From contig NZ_MIET01000011.1 of assembly GCF_003590335.1 (NCBI RefSeq), positions 1 to 64,000 on the forward strand: 64,000 bases of DNA, read 5' to 3'. Position numbers and translations under genes: made by a program. This DNA comes from Pseudoalteromonas sp. MSK9-3 (GTDB lineage Bacteria > Pseudomonadota > Gammaproteobacteria > Enterobacterales > Alteromonadaceae). Shown here in pieces: positions 24,442 to 34,942 of the stretch; position 1 is the first letter of the stretch; each line of letters begins with the position of its first letter. The notes beneath the pieces are model-generated. The model saw only the letters and a list, made by a program, of their open reading frames with translations, was not told the origin of the DNA and did no database searches.

Positions 24442-26269
24442 AACCACCTGTTTGGTGCGCCCATAGCTTAGCATACACGCCTTTCATGCTAAGCAATTTC
24501 TCATGAGATCCCTCTTCAATTATTTTTCCGCCATCCATCACTATCAGCCTATCCATTTGAGCAATAGTGCTCAAGCGATGAGCAATCGCAATAACGGTTT
24601 TGTCTCCCATTAGGTCGTTTAGACTACCCTGAATAGCGGCCTCTACCTCAGAATCTAATGCAGAGGTTGCTTCGTCGAGGATCAATATTGGGGCATTCTT
24701 CAACAAGACCCTTGCAATTGCGATACGTTGTCGCTGACCACCAGATAGCTTAATGCCACGTTCACCTACTTGGGCGTCAAAGCCGGTATTGCCATGACTG
24801 TCCTCTAATGTTTGTATGAAGTCATAGGCTTGTGCTTTTTTGGTCGCAGCCACCAGTTGTTCATGTGTTGCATCGGGTCGACCATATAAAATATTGTCAG
24901 CGACACTTCGATGTAGTAAAGAGGTATCTTGGGTAACCATGGCAATATGTTGTCGCAGACTCTCTTGTTTCACCTCACTAATTTTTTGATCATCAATGCA
25001 TATGTCACCTTCGGATAGGTCATAAAATCGTAATAATAGATTCACGAGGGTGGATTTACCTGCCCCAGAACGACCCACAACACCAATTTTTTCACCTGGT
25101 TTGATGTGCAAGTTTAGGCCATCAATAACATATGTTTCACTCTCTTTGTCACGTCGTTTATAAGCGAATTTAATATTATTAAATGAAATTTGACCTTGGG
25201 TTAAATTGAGCTCTTTAGCTTGCTGTATATCTGTCACATCTAATGGCTTTGAAAGGCTCGAGATCCCATCGGTAACAGTGCCTATATTTTCAAATAGGCC
25301 ACTGACTTCCCACATAATCCATTGCGCCATGCCATTTAACCTTAGCGCCAAACCGAGCGTGATTGCAATTGCACCTGCTGTTATTGCACTGAATGACCAA
25401 AGGTATAGCGACACCGCTGCGATAGTAAATACAAGTAAATAATTAATCGCTTGAATGCTTACATTTAGACCCGTTACCAAACGCATTTGTTTGTATACTG
25501 GGTCGATAAAGACTTCCATACTCTCTTTTGCGTACTGTTCTTCACGTTGGGTATGAGAAAAAAGCTTAACGGTTGAAATATTGGTATAGCTATCAACAAT
25601 TCTCCCTGTCATTTCTGACCGTGCATTTGCTTGAGTTGTCGCAATACTTTTTAGCTTTGGCACAAAGTACATTTGTATCGCGATATACAATGATAGCCAG
25701 ATAACTAATGGGATCATGAGCCTAATATCTGAACTCGCAACGAGCGTCAGCATGGCGCCAAAATACACCAAAATATAAACTAAAACATCCAGTAACTTCA
25801 TTACTGTTTCTCTGACTGCAAGTGACGTTTGCATTACTTTAGTAGATATTCTTCCCGCAAACTCATCTTGGTAAAATTCCATGCTTTGTTTTAACAAATA
25901 ACGATGTGCCTGCCAGCGGATCGACATAGGGTAGTTGCCAAGTAGGCTTTGATGGATAACGGCAGAATGAAATACTGTGATCAGTGGCAACGCAATAAGG
26001 GTAACGATCCCCATGTAGATCAGCTCGTCTTTTTTGTGCTCTAAGAGTGTTTCTGGTGTATAGGTAGATAGCCAATCTACTAAGTCACCCATGAACCCAA
26101 ATAGAGCAACTTCTAATATTGCTAATAGCGCCGCACTCAGCGACATTGCAAGTAAAGGCCACTCCATTCCTGTAGTATAAAATCTACAAAATGAAAAAAG
26201 AGAGTTCGGCGGGGGGACTATATCTGTATTTGGAAATGGGTTAGTGAGACGTTCGAAAACTTTAAACAT
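24425..26269 (-). CDS. ABC exporter half-transporter (fused permease-ATPase)
   Basis: The 614-residue protein starts at ATG 26269, with GGAG in the right place. Six transmembrane segments fill about residues 45-330. The nucleotide-binding domain has Walker A VGRSGAGKSTLVN, Q-loop VTQDTSLLHRS, signature LSGGQRQRIAIARV, Walker B ILILDEATSALDS and H-loop AIAHRLST. This is the MsbA/MdlB-like exporter class working as a homo- or heterodimer. The substrate is unknown; lipid, peptide or drug are all possible. It is convergent with the TetR gene. Confidence 0.92.
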   Translation of the reverse strand: MFKVFERLTNPFPNTDIVPPPNSLFSFCRFYTTGMEWPLLAMSLSAALLAILEVALFGFMGDLVDWLSTYTPETLLEHKKDELIYMGIVTLIALPLITVFHSAVIHQSLLGNYPMSIRWQAHRYLLKQSMEFYQDEFAGRISTKVMQTSLAVRETVMKLLDVLVYILVYFGAMLTLVASSDIRLMIPLVIWLSLYIAIQMYFVPKLKSIATTQANARSEMTGRIVDSYTNISTVKLFSHTQREEQYAKESMEVFIDPVYKQMRLVTGLNVSIQAINYLLVFTIAAVSLYLWSFSAITAGAIAITLGLALRLNGMAQWIMWEVSGLFENIGTVTDGISSLSKPLDVTDIQQAKELNLTQGQISFNNIKFAYKRRDKESETYVIDGLNLHIKPGEKIGVVGRSGAGKSTLVNLLLRFYDLSEGDICIDDQKISEVKQESLRQHIAMVTQDTSLLHRSVADNILYGRPDATHEQLVAATKKAQAYDFIQTLEDSHGNTGFDAQVGERGIKLSGGQRQRIAIARVLLKNAPILILDEATSALDSEVEAAIQGSLNDLMGDKTVIAIAHRLSTIAQMDRLIVMDGGKIIEEGSHEKLLSMKGVYAKLWAHQTGGFIGLE

Positions 26270-26506
26270 TAAGTTACTCCATGACTGCAAGCTTATAATT
26301 GTACCTACCGCTGGATAAATAGCCAGTTAAATACAAGCATAGTAGAGATACGGGGAGTTTCGGACACGGCTTTAGTGTTAGTCAAAATTTAACATGAAAA
26401 TGGTCACGATTTTGAAGCACAGTAGGTGAGGATATCTAGATGCTCTGTGTGTTTTTTAAAGACGGTGAGTAGCTATATTCATAAGGTTGTTATAAATACA
26501 TATAAA

Positions 26507-26530
26507 AAAACCGGCCAGTAGGCCGGTTTT
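26507..26530 (-). terminator. Terminator downstream of fur
   Basis: AAAACCGGCC pairs with GGCCGGTTTT around AGTA. On the minus strand the stem is followed by a run of seven T, just past the fur stop codon. Confidence 0.88.
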
Positions 26531-26547
26531 ATAAACGAAACTAATGT

Positions 26548-26994
26548 TTAGTTGCCATTTTCATCAGCATATTTTTTACATGCTTCTGTATCTTCACATT
26601 CACCGTACAAGTAAAGTGAGTGATTTGTTAGGCGGATCCCATTTTCAGTCGCTATTTGTTCTTGGCGTGTTTCAATCATATCGTCTTCAAACTCAACAAC
26701 TTTCCCACACTTCAAACACACTAAGTGATCATGGTGTGTACTACCTGACAGTTCGAATACTGATTTTCCGCCTTCAAAGTGATGACGTGTGACAATGCCG
26801 GCATCGTCAAATTGGTTCAGTACGCGGTATACAGTCGCTAGGCCGATTTCTTCACCTTTATCGAGTAAAATCTTGTACACATCTTCTGCACTGATGTGTT
26901 GGTTATCAGGCGATTGTAAAATTTCAAGAATCTTAATTCTTGGTAATGTTACTTTTAAGCCTGCTTTTTTTAACTCTAAGTTGTGATCAGTCAT
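26548..26994 (-). CDS. fur: Ferric uptake regulator
   Basis: The 148-residue protein matches Fur throughout. The winged helix (KKAGLKVTLPRIKILEILQS) is followed by the metal and dimer sites: HISAEDVYK, GLATVYRVLNQFDDAGIV, HHFEGGKSVFE, HHDHLVCLKCGKVVEF (His cluster plus the CxxC zinc site) and a late Cys pair in GECEDTEACKK. With Fe2+ it represses iron uptake genes. It is a distinct paralogue from the Zur presumed to act on 8802-8816. Synteny with fldA downstream of ybfE matches E. coli. Confidence 0.97.
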   Translation of the reverse strand: MTDHNLELKKAGLKVTLPRIKILEILQSPDNQHISAEDVYKILLDKGEEIGLATVYRVLNQFDDAGIVTRHHFEGGKSVFELSGSTHHDHLVCLKCGKVVEFEDDMIETRQEQIATENGIRLTNHSLYLYGECEDTEACKKYADENGN

Positions 26995-27098
26995 TCACTC
27001 TGTCTCAATTAATTATAATTTTGTCTTAAGCCATAACACGACGCTGCTACGACCTAAGAATAACGCGCTAATGCACGAAGTGCAAAGTAGTCTTGAAA

Positions 27099-27626
27099 TT
27101 AGTCTTCTAGTTCTGCAAGACACATTTCATCATATACTTGCTTAGACCATGCTTTAACACGTTCTTCTGTCAATTCTGGTTGACGATCTTCGTCAATACC
27201 TAAACCAACAAAGTGATCGTCGCCAGCCATCGCTTTAGACGCTTCAAACTGATAACCCTCAGTTGGCCAATGTCCAACAACGATAGCACCACGTTCAGTT
27301 ACAATGTCGTTTACCATTCCCATTGCATCAAGGAAATACTCTGCGTAGTCTTCCTGATCACCACAACCAAAGATTGCGATTAATTTTCCTTCGAAGTCCA
27401 CTTCTTCTAGCTCTGGGAAAAAGTCATCCCAGTCACATTGAGCTTCGCCGTAATACCAAGTAGGGATACCGAATAAGATCAGATCAAATTCAGCAATTTC
27501 TTCTTTACTACTTTTTGCAATGTCTTTGACGTCAATGAGTTGTTTACCCAACTCTTTTTGAATCATTTTAGCAACATGTTCTGTGTTACCAGTGTCACTG
27601 CCGAAAAATATACCTACGCTTGCCAT
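27099..27626 (-). CDS. fldA: Flavodoxin
   Basis: The 175-residue protein is a long-chain flavodoxin. The FMN phosphate loop is FFGSDTGNTEHVA, the isoalloxazine loops are PTWYYGEAQCDWDDF and GCGDQEDYAEYF, and the acidic surface is pronounced. It is a low-potential electron carrier for IspG/H, radical-SAM enzymes and others. The gene is followed by fur, and in many gammaproteobacteria the pair is coupled to oxidative or iron stress. Confidence 0.96.
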   Translation of the reverse strand: MASVGIFFGSDTGNTEHVAKMIQKELGKQLIDVKDIAKSSKEEIAEFDLILFGIPTWYYGEAQCDWDDFFPELEEVDFEGKLIAIFGCGDQEDYAEYFLDAMGMVNDIVTERGAIVVGHWPTEGYQFEASKAMAGDDHFVGLGIDEDRQPELTEERVKAWSKQVYDEMCLAELED

Positions 27627-27640
27627 TAAATACTTACCTT

Positions 27641-27919
27641 CTATCTGTTATTCGCCAATTTCTCTTGCAAGATAGTTTCTATCAGAGCACTGCGACTGAT
27701 GTTTTGTTCATCGGCCATATCGCTCAAAGCTTGATAAAGCTCTGAAGAAACCTTAAATTCAACACGTTTTAACCCTCTGGCGCGATCTCTTTTTATTTGA
27801 TTACGCTTGTTAACCTTTAACTGAACCTCTCTAGGGAGTGGGTTTGTTTTTGGTCGACCTGGGCGTTTTTCATTTTCAAATAAATCAATCGTCGTCCTAT
27901 CTGTTTCAGATTTGGCCAT
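27641..27919 (-). CDS. ybfE: YbfE-type ribbon-helix-helix protein
   Basis: The 92-residue protein starts at ATG 27919; nine extra codons upstream overlap the preceding gene. It contains FENEKRPGRPKTNPLPREVQ and a ribbon-helix-helix core, LKRVEFKVSSELYQALSDMA then ISRSALIETILQEKL. It is the LexA-regulated protein of E. coli, whose role is unknown. It lies 14 bp before fldA. Confidence 0.88.
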   Translation of the reverse strand: MAKSETDRTTIDLFENEKRPGRPKTNPLPREVQLKVNKRNQIKRDRARGLKRVEFKVSSELYQALSDMADEQNISRSALIETILQEKLANNR

Positions 27920-27921
27920 TT

Positions 27922-28143
27922 TTATCCAACACCTGCACCTTGCCAAAACACTTGGATAAGGCCTTTAGCTATGAAACCCGAACAGCCAAGAAATAATACT
28001 AGCCATACAGTATATCGACCAAATTTGGGTACATTGCCTTTTTTTAAAACGTCTTGAATCGCCATTCCGATAAAAAAGAAAATACCCGCTAAAGCGAAAT
28101 ACAGTCCTAGGGTTTCAAATTCATTAATATACTGGCTGACCAT
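27922..28143 (-). CDS. DUF2788 small membrane protein
   Basis: The 73-residue protein (from the second Met, 28143) has two transmembrane helices (FALAGIFFFIGMAIQDVL and YTVWLVLFLGCSGFIAKGLI) with a short basic loop between them. It matches the DUF2788 family, which is regularly found next to ybfE/ybfF. Its function is unknown. The stop codon of this gene and the start of ybfE are nearly adjacent, so they are likely co-translated. Confidence 0.8.
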   Translation of the reverse strand: MVSQYINEFETLGLYFALAGIFFFIGMAIQDVLKKGNVPKFGRYTVWLVLFLGCSGFIAKGLIQVFWQGAGVG

Positions 28144-28229
28144 ATGCACCCAACTGAAAACTTAAACGGCGGCTACTATAACATATTCAATAAACATAAA
28201 TTAAGGCCGGTACAACAAAAACAGAACAT

Positions 28230-28994
28230 TTATTGAAGAAAATCAAGAATTGATTTATTTACAGCTGCAGGTTTTTCTGCATGCAGCCAGTGGCCTACTC
28301 CGTGAATGACTTTCGCAGTCGCCTTTGGAAAGGCTTTGACAATCGCTTCTCTGTGCTCAGCTAATATATAGTCAGAATTATTACCCTTAATAAACAATGT
28401 GTCACACTGGCATGGTGACGCACTGGTTATATTGGCAACAATATTTGAGTACGCGTTTGCTATCACTGGGAGGTTAAACCGCCACGATAGCGCACCAGCA
28501 GCATTTTTAGCTAAACTTTTTAATAGAAATTGCCGTACGCCTGGAATTTCAATATGTTCACTCAGGATTTCATCTGCTTGTGTTCTATTTAAGACGTTGG
28601 TGTGTGCACTAACTTTATTTAATCCGACAATAATTTCATCATGCCTAGGCGGGTATGTAACAGGCGCAATATCTAAAACGACCAATTTATTGACGTGATG
28701 GTTAAACGACGATGCAAATTGCATCGCAACTTTACCGCCCATAGAGTGGCCAACAACATGGGCTTTATCAATATTTAGATGCTCAAGTAATGCTTTAATG
28801 TCGCCAGCCATGTGTGGGTAGCTCATATCATCACTATGGAAAGACTTACCATGGTTACGTAAATCCACATTGTAAACAGTAAAATGCTCAGACAACGTCT
28901 TAGCAATCACATTTAAATTTTCAAGAGACCCAAATAGGCCATGCATCAAGATAAGGTTTGGGCCTGATCCTGTTTGCTTATAATTTAATAACAT
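28230..28994 (-). CDS. ybfF: YbfF-type alpha/beta-hydrolase esterase
   Basis: The 254-residue hydrolase has the oxyanion HGLFGSLENL, nucleophile GHSMGGKVAMQ (Ser near 89), an acid in the KGNNSDYI region and catalytic His in HGVGHWLHAEKP. E. coli YbfF is a short-chain acyl and acyl-CoA esterase of unclear physiological role. It is divergent from seqA, as in E. coli. Confidence 0.93.
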   Translation of the reverse strand: MLLNYKQTGSGPNLILMHGLFGSLENLNVIAKTLSEHFTVYNVDLRNHGKSFHSDDMSYPHMAGDIKALLEHLNIDKAHVVGHSMGGKVAMQFASSFNHHVNKLVVLDIAPVTYPPRHDEIIVGLNKVSAHTNVLNRTQADEILSEHIEIPGVRQFLLKSLAKNAAGALSWRFNLPVIANAYSNIVANITSASPCQCDTLFIKGNNSDYILAEHREAIVKAFPKATAKVIHGVGHWLHAEKPAAVNKSILDFLQ

Positions 28995-29119
28995 ACGTAC
29001 TCCTCATTACAGGGGGTAATTGTGCCAGTCAAATACATAAATGCAAACCCGTAGAGTAATCTGTTAAATCAGGATATAATCGTTTTAGATGCATCAATAT
29101 CAGTAATGACAGGAAAAGC

Positions 29120-29668
29120 ATGAAAAAAATAGAAATAGATGACGAGCTTTATCAATATATTGCCAGCAACACACAAAGTATTGGTGAGAGTGCTTCGCAA
29201 ATTTTACGTCGTTTATTGAATTTGACTTCTGAGAACAGTGTCCAAGTAACCTCTGTAGCAGAATCGAAGACAGAACAAGTAGAACCTGTCAAGGCGACTG
29301 AAGAGACTGTCACAAATGTGTCAAAATCTTCAGCTAACGTATTTAACATATTGAATAAAGAAGAGCTGGCTATGCAAAAAGGCGTAGTGGGCCGATTCTT
29401 GTTTATATTGTCAGCCTTACATCGTACACATAAATCTGCATTTAAAACTGTACTCGATATCAAAGGCCGCGACCGTATTTACTTTGCAACGAGCAAAGAT
29501 GCGTTACTTGAAAGTGGTAGTAGTATGAACCCTAAAAATATTCTAGACAGTGAATATTGGGTGATGACCAACTCAAATACAACTCGTAAAAAAATGATGC
29601 TTCATGAGGTTGCACTTGGCCTTGGTTATAATGAAGCACAAGCTGAAACTATCCGAGACTACCTATAA
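29120..29668 (+). CDS. seqA: Replication initiation modulator SeqA
   Basis: The 182-residue protein has an N-terminal multimerisation domain ([20 protein letters not shown], then [10 protein letters not shown]), a variable linker (about 50-80), and a C-terminal DNA-binding domain ([51 protein letters not shown]) that binds hemimethylated GATC pairs. It delays re-initiation at oriC and implies a Dam methylase in the genome. pgm follows after 10 bp. Confidence 0.96.
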   Translation: MKKIEIDDELYQYIASNTQSIGESASQILRRLLNLTSENSVQVTSVAESKTEQVEPVKATEETVTNVSKSSANVFNILNKEELAMQKGVVGRFLFILSALHRTHKSAFKTVLDIKGRDRIYFATSKDALLESGSSMNPKNILDSEYWVMTNSNTTRKKMMLHEVALGLGYNEAQAETIRDYL

Positions 29669-29678
29669 GGAAATCTTA

Positions 29679-31316
29679 ATGGCAATTCACCCTGGTGCAG
29701 GAAAAAAAGCTGCGCAATCAGAGTTAGTAAACATCCCTAAATTGATGTCCGCTTACTATTTGAACGAACCGGATCTGGAGCAAAATCCAGAGCAATGTGT
29801 TGCATTTGGTACTTCAGGGCACCGTGGGTGTTCATATAATGTAAAATTTAACGAATCGCACATATTGGCGATTACACAAGCTATTTGTGATTATCGTAAA
29901 AATAATAATATTTTTGGCCCATTATTTTTGGGTAAAGATACGCACGCGTTATCTGAAGCTGCCTTTAATTCAGCCATTGAGGTGTTAGTTGCCAATGAAG
30001 TACAAGTCATCACGCAAGAAAACGATGATTACACGCCAACACCAGTAATAAGCCATGCGATTGTGACCTATAATAAGTCACACCCAAATGAACTCGCAGA
30101 TGGCATTGTTGTCACGCCTTCACACAACCCCCCACAAGATGGCGGGTTTAAATACAATCCACCCAATGGCGGGCCAGCAGATACCGACGTTACCAAGTGG
30201 ATTGAAAACAGAGCAAATCAATTACTTATAGAAGATCTTGTTGAAGTTGAATTGTTTCCTTTCGCCAAAGCTAAACGCTCAGGCTTTATTAAATATGAAG
30301 ACTTAATGACGCCTTATATTGATGACTTAGAAAATATCATTAATTTAAAAGCGATAGCTGAGGCCGGCGTTACAATTGGCGTTGATCCTTTAGGTGGTTC
30401 AGGCATTAATTTCTGGCCTATTATAGCCAAGAAATATGGCTTAGATTTGACGGTGGTTAATAATGTTGTTGATCCAGCGTTTGGTTTTATGCCGCTAGAC
30501 AAAGACGGTAAGATCCGTATGGATTGTTCTTCACCGTATGCAATGGCTAATTTAATCGCGATTAAAGATGATTTTGACATTGGCATAGGTAACGATCCAG
30601 ATTACGACCGTCATGGTATTGTTACCAAAGATGGGCTAATGAACCCAAATCACTTTCTTGCAGTAGCCATAGATTATTTGTTAAATCACCGAGCATGGCC
30701 AAATGATGTAAAAATCGGCAAGACACTGGTTTCATCTGGCATGATTGATAAAGTTGTGAATGCAAATAACCGCGAGGTATATGAAGTACCTGTTGGTTTT
30801 AAATGGTTTGTAAAAGGTCTAAACAAACAATGGTTGGCATTTGGTGGTGAAGAAAGCGCTGGCGCGTCTTTTTTACGATTAAATGGCGACGTATGGAACA
30901 CCGACAAAGATGGTTTTATCCTTGGATTACTCGCGGCTGAAATTCTGGCTGTGACTGGAAAAACACCATCAGAGCGTTATAAAGAATTGGAAGCACAGTT
31001 TGGTGCCCCTATCTATAAAAGAATCGATGCGCCAGCTAATGCGGCGCAAAAAGACAAGCTCAAAGCGCTTAGCGCCGCAGATGTAACTGCTGACACGCTT
31101 GCAGGGGATAAGATCACACAGGTCTTAACGAATGCACCAGGTAATAAAGCGGCGATTGGTGGATTAAAAGTTGTTACTGAGTTTGGTTGGTTTGCTGCTC
31201 GTCCATCAGGTACTGAGGATATTTATAAAATATACCTTGAATCATTCAAAGGCGAAGCACATTTAGCTCAGCTAGAGCAAGAGGCCAAAGAGTTAGTTGA
31301 TTCTGTGATCAGCTAG
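29679..31316 (+). CDS. pgm: Phosphoglucomutase, alpha-D-glucose specific
   Basis: The 545-residue protein starts at ATG 29679 behind AAGGAAAT; the longer frame from 29604 overlaps seqA out of frame. Motifs are the phosphoserine loop [11 protein letters not shown], the metal loop DPDYDRHG, the sugar loop GGEESAGAS and the phosphate loop [12 protein letters not shown], all intact. It interconverts glucose-1-phosphate and glucose-6-phosphate, feeding UDP-glucose and hence ugd and polysaccharide synthesis. The seqA-pgm order is as in enterics. Confidence 0.96.
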   Translation: MAIHPGAGKKAAQSELVNIPKLMSAYYLNEPDLEQNPEQCVAFGTSGHRGCSYNVKFNESHILAITQAICDYRKNNNIFGPLFLGKDTHALSEAAFNSAIEVLVANEVQVITQENDDYTPTPVISHAIVTYNKSHPNELADGIVVTPSHNPPQDGGFKYNPPNGGPADTDVTKWIENRANQLLIEDLVEVELFPFAKAKRSGFIKYEDLMTPYIDDLENIINLKAIAEAGVTIGVDPLGGSGINFWPIIAKKYGLDLTVVNNVVDPAFGFMPLDKDGKIRMDCSSPYAMANLIAIKDDFDIGIGNDPDYDRHGIVTKDGLMNPNHFLAVAIDYLLNHRAWPNDVKIGKTLVSSGMIDKVVNANNREVYEVPVGFKWFVKGLNKQWLAFGGEESAGASFLRLNGDVWNTDKDGFILGLLAAEILAVTGKTPSERYKELEAQFGAPIYKRIDAPANAAQKDKLKALSAADVTADTLAGDKITQVLTNAPGNKAAIGGLKVVTEFGWFAARPSGTEDIYKIYLESFKGEAHLAQLEQEAKELVDSVIS

Positions 31317-31330
31317 TTGTTATTTAATAA

Positions 31331-31358
31331 AAAGCCATGCTTGATGCATGGCTTTTTT
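31331..31358 (+). terminator. Terminator of seqA-pgm
   Basis: AAAGCCATGC and GCATGGCTTT pair around TTGAT and are followed by a T-run (31353-31358), 15 bp after the pgm stop. Confidence 0.9.
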
Positions 31359-31443
31359 GTATCCTTAAATAAGCTGACAGACACCAGTGTAGTCGGGTTA
31401 ATTAAGGGTACTTACTCTCACATATATTATATTAGGTGGTTGT

Positions 31444-32478
31444 ATGTACCTTGAAGATTTAAAAAAGAACGGGGATTTTTTAACCCTAACGCGCAATAAC
31501 GAGTTCCATTTACCTGCCAGTAGTTTTACGTTAGACAACGGGACTTTGGTTGAAGTGCTCGATACGGGTGTGATCCAGTTTACGCCAAGCGGGCGCACTT
31601 CCAAAGATGTCGTACTGTCTAGTGCGATACATGGCAATGAAACCGCACCAATAGAAATATGTGATCAGCTTATTCAGTCAATCATTAAAGGTGAGCTGGC
31701 ACTAAAGCAACGGGTGTTATTTATATACGGTAACCCCAAGTCAATCAATATTGCTAAACGTTTTGTCGAAGAAAATTTAAATCGATTATTTAACGGTGAA
31801 CATGCTAAAGGTGATATTCAAAACCCTGAACGTGTAAGAGCTGAAAAGTTAGAACAGTACGTTACAGCATTCTTTAGCGACGTTGAAGAAGGTCGCTACC
31901 GTTGCCACTATGATCTACATACCGCTATTCGTGGTTCTAAAAATGAAAAATTTGCTGTATACCCATATTTACATGGTAAACCTTGGAAAAAGCAGCAATT
32001 ACAGTTTTTATTATCGTGTGGGGTAAACACGGTGCTAACAATGCGCGCCGCAGCGACAACATTCAGCTATTTTTCATCGTTTGTATTCGGTGCAGACGCG
32101 TTCACAGTTGAACTAGGTCAAGTTAAGCCATTTGGCGAGAACGATATGAGTCGATTTGCTAAAACCAAATCAACACTGTCAGCATTAATTAGTCAGGAAA
32201 GTGTAGAATATAAGCAATTTAATGCTAATGACTTTGAGCTTTTTCAAGTTCACCGCACCATCAATCGCACGCAAGAGCAATTTACGTTTCCATTCCCTGA
32301 AAGCGCTGTAAACTTCACGGGGTTTAACGAAGGAGAACTATTGGCCACTGATGGCGAAGTGGAATATTTGGCAGAAGTTGATGGTGAGGCAATTATCTTT
32401 CCAAACGCAAATGTGGCACTTGGTCAACGTGCATTACTCACCGTCATTCCAATGGAAGTCAGTGATAAATTTATTTAA
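31444..32478 (+). CDS. astE: Succinylglutamate desuccinylase/aspartoacylase-type hydrolase
   Basis: The 344-residue zinc hydrolase of the AstE/AspA family carries [13 protein letters not shown] (the His and Glu zinc ligands), [10 protein letters not shown] (third ligand region) and [13 protein letters not shown] (catalytic Glu). AstE cleaves N-succinylglutamate, the last step of arginine succinyltransferase catabolism. The other ast genes are absent here, so it stands alone after pgm, as I recall in some other Alteromonadales. The preceding terminator suggests its own promoter. Confidence 0.9.
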   Translation: MYLEDLKKNGDFLTLTRNNEFHLPASSFTLDNGTLVEVLDTGVIQFTPSGRTSKDVVLSSAIHGNETAPIEICDQLIQSIIKGELALKQRVLFIYGNPKSINIAKRFVEENLNRLFNGEHAKGDIQNPERVRAEKLEQYVTAFFSDVEEGRYRCHYDLHTAIRGSKNEKFAVYPYLHGKPWKKQQLQFLLSCGVNTVLTMRAAATTFSYFSSFVFGADAFTVELGQVKPFGENDMSRFAKTKSTLSALISQESVEYKQFNANDFELFQVHRTINRTQEQFTFPFPESAVNFTGFNEGELLATDGEVEYLAEVDGEAIIFPNANVALGQRALLTVIPMEVSDKFI

Positions 32479-32544
32479 TATATTGATATTATTAAGTTTA
32501 TAGGCCCGTATTAAAAACTTTCCACTCTTGATTATGCAAATTAG

Positions 32545-32576
32545 GGGTTATTCACCTACTATCTGTTGAATAACCC
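32545..32576. repeat. Hairpin downstream of astE
   Basis: GGGTTATTCA and TGAATAACCC form a 10-bp stem with a 12-nt loop. Only three T follow on the plus strand, so it may be a weak astE terminator. It abuts the palindrome at 32576-32593. Confidence 0.5.
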
Positions 32577-32593
32577 TTTACGTTAACGTAAAG
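32576..32593. promoter_or_regulatory. Perfect 18-bp palindrome, probable LiuR-type operator for bkd
   Basis: CTTTACGTTAACGTAAAG is a perfect palindrome 144 bp before bkdA1. As I recall, MerR-family LiuR, which represses branched-chain amino acid catabolism in Alteromonadales and Shewanella, recognises TTTACGTxxACGTAAA-like sites and includes bkd operons in its regulon. No regulator gene is adjacent, so the assignment rests on site form and target. Confidence 0.6.
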
Positions 32594-32737
32594 TGAAGGT
32601 CGCTTTAATTTAATCAATTTGCATTTGTCGCACAGATTATTCTTATAAGAAATAACGCGAATGTGAAGATACTCCAAACCCTATTATTGGTATCTCATAG
32701 CTTGCAAATGTGTTTCGACAACAAGAGAAGGTAGGTT

Positions 32738-33955
32738 ATGACTAACCCCAATAACATATCGCTAAATATCAGTCATGCGCTGAAGTTTATTGATAGCCAT
32801 GCCCTAGATATTCCAACACTGACTATCCTCGGTGAGAATGGTGAAGTTTTAGAGGGTGCCGCAGCACCAGATATCGACAAAGACACAGCGATAAATTTAT
32901 ACTCTACAATGCGCTTTATTCGTTTACTTGATGAACGTATGCAAGCAGCTCAACGTCAAGGGCGTGTTAGTTTCTACATGCAGTGTCTAGGGGAAGAAGC
33001 GGCAATAACCGCCAGTGCTGCAGCACTAAAACCTGAAGACATGATCATGGCACAGTATCGTGAACAAGCCGCACTAGCATATCGTGGATTTACGCTAGAG
33101 CAGTTCATGAACCAACTATTCTCTAATGAAAAAGACCTAGGAAAAGGCCGTCAAATGCCTGTGCATTATGGCTCAAATGAACTGCATTATTTAACAATAT
33201 CGTCTCCACTAGGTACTCAAATCCCTCAAGCTACGGGGTATGCATACGGTCAAAAACTAAAACACATAGACCCAGCTACTGGCGAGTTAAATTCTGAAAT
33301 AGATAACCTTACTATCTGCTACTTCGGTGAAGGCGCTGCATCAGAGGGGGATTTTCATGCCGGTTTAAATATGGCGGCCGTCCATGAAGCGCCAGTGCTG
33401 TTTTTTGCCAGGAATAACGGGTATGCCATATCAACACCAGCAGACGAGCAGTTTAAAGGTGATGGTATTGCGTCTCGCGGTGTTGGCTATGGCATTAAAA
33501 CAATTCGTGTCGATGGTGGGGATGCACTTGCTGTTTTTGCCGCTACGCAAGCAGCACGAAAAATGGCGGTAGAAAATGGCGAGCCTGTTTTAATCGAGTC
33601 AATTGCTTACCGCTTAGGTGCACACTCTACATCGGACGATCCGTCAGGTTACCGCAGTAAAGAAGAAGAAGCTGAGTTTAAAGGGAACTGCCCAATAGAA
33701 CGCTTTAAAAAGTGGTTATTAAAGCAAGGGTGGTTGAACGAGCAAGAAGATGAAGCAGAAAAAGACAAAATCAGAGAAGATATATTAGCGGCTCTGAAAG
33801 TTGCAGAAAAAGTACAAAAGCCAGCTTTAGAAGAGTTAGTGTCTGATGTATATGACCAACCAATCCCAGCGCTACAAAAGCAATATGAAGAACTAAAAGA
33901 GCATATTAAACAGCATCCAGAAGCGTATCCGGTGACAGCAGGGAGAATCAAATAA
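32738..33955 (+). CDS. bkdA1: Branched-chain 2-oxoacid dehydrogenase E1 alpha subunit
   Basis: The 405-residue protein matches thiamine-diphosphate E1 alpha subunits. A substrate-side segment [17 protein letters not shown] is followed by the ThDP motif [19 protein letters not shown] (the GDG-like signature) ending [11 protein letters not shown], and the phosphorylation-loop-equivalent [16 protein letters not shown]. It decarboxylates the keto acids of Val, Leu and Ile. A strong AGAAGGTAGG-type ribosome site precedes the ATG. It is the first gene of bkdA1-A2-B, and its stop overlaps the next start (TAATG). Confidence 0.95.
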   Translation: MTNPNNISLNISHALKFIDSHALDIPTLTILGENGEVLEGAAAPDIDKDTAINLYSTMRFIRLLDERMQAAQRQGRVSFYMQCLGEEAAITASAAALKPEDMIMAQYREQAALAYRGFTLEQFMNQLFSNEKDLGKGRQMPVHYGSNELHYLTISSPLGTQIPQATGYAYGQKLKHIDPATGELNSEIDNLTICYFGEGAASEGDFHAGLNMAAVHEAPVLFFARNNGYAISTPADEQFKGDGIASRGVGYGIKTIRVDGGDALAVFAATQAARKMAVENGEPVLIESIAYRLGAHSTSDDPSGYRSKEEEAEFKGNCPIERFKKWLLKQGWLNEQEDEAEKDKIREDILAALKVAEKVQKPALEELVSDVYDQPIPALQKQYEELKEHIKQHPEAYPVTAGRIK

Positions 33956-34932
33956 TGGCCAAAATGAATATGTTACACGCCATTAACTCAGCACTAGACA
34001 TTACAATGGCTGAAAATAATCAAGCCTGTATTTTTGGTGAAGATGTAGGCCATTTTGGCGGTGTATTTAGAGCAACATCGGGCTTGCAAGAAAAATATGG
34101 CAAGCATCGCGTATTTAATACGCCCCTCACAGAACAAGGGATCCTAGGTTTTGCAAACGGACTGGCCGCCTTTGGTGCCCCAGCGCTTGCTGAAATTCAG
34201 TTTGCTGATTACATATTCCCCGCGTTTGATCAAATTGTGAACGAGTCTGCAAAGTTCCGCTACCGCAGTGGCAATGAGTTTGATGTTGGTAACTTAACGA
34301 TACGCACACCTTACGGCGGTGGTATTGCGGGCGGGCTATATCATTCGCAATCCCCAGAGGCTTACTTTGCACATACTCCAGGTTTGAAGTTGGTTGTGCC
34401 TCGTAATCCCCATCAAGCGAAAGGGTTACTACGTGCTTGTATTAAAGATGACAACCCCGTAATTTTCTTTGAACCAAAGCGGTTATATCGTGCCTCGATT
34501 GGTGAAGTACCTGAAGAAGATTACACCATTGAAATTGGCAAGGCTGAAGTAGTTAAAGAGGGATCTGATGTCACGCTATTGGCGTGGGGTGCACAAATGG
34601 AAATTATTGAGCAGGCTGCTGAAAAGGCACAAGAGGCCGGCGTGAGCTGTGAAATCATCGATTTGCGCAGTATTTTACCATGGGATGTTGAGACAATAGC
34701 TAAATCAGTCGTAAAAACAGGTCGATTGATCATCAGTCATGAAGCGCCAATTACGAATGGATTTGGGGCTGAAATAGCCGCGACTATTCAAGAAGCATGT
34801 TTCCTACATTTAGAGTCTCCAATAATGCGAGTATGTGGTTTAGATACACCGTACCCTCTGGCATTAGAGAAAGAATATGTGCCAGACGCGCTAAAAGTGT
34901 TTGCGGCAATCAAAAAGTCTGTAGAGTTTTAA
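33955..34932 (+). CDS. bkdA2: Branched-chain 2-oxoacid dehydrogenase E1 beta subunit
   Basis: The 325-residue transketolase-type protein has [19 protein letters not shown] at the start, [37 protein letters not shown] and the C-terminal transketolase domain ([20 protein letters not shown]). It forms the alpha2beta2 E1 with BkdA1. It is translationally coupled to the gene before and lies 10 bp from bkdB. Confidence 0.95.
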   Translation: MAKMNMLHAINSALDITMAENNQACIFGEDVGHFGGVFRATSGLQEKYGKHRVFNTPLTEQGILGFANGLAAFGAPALAEIQFADYIFPAFDQIVNESAKFRYRSGNEFDVGNLTIRTPYGGGIAGGLYHSQSPEAYFAHTPGLKLVVPRNPHQAKGLLRACIKDDNPVIFFEPKRLYRASIGEVPEEDYTIEIGKAEVVKEGSDVTLLAWGAQMEIIEQAAEKAQEAGVSCEIIDLRSILPWDVETIAKSVVKTGRLIISHEAPITNGFGAEIAATIQEACFLHLESPIMRVCGLDTPYPLALEKEYVPDALKVFAAIKKSVEF

Positions 34933-34942
34933 GGAAATAGTC

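Noticed and set aside
26995-27098. Possible Fur box before fur (AATTAATTATAATT)
   Set aside because: The match to the 19-bp Fur consensus is poor and the region is AT-rich.
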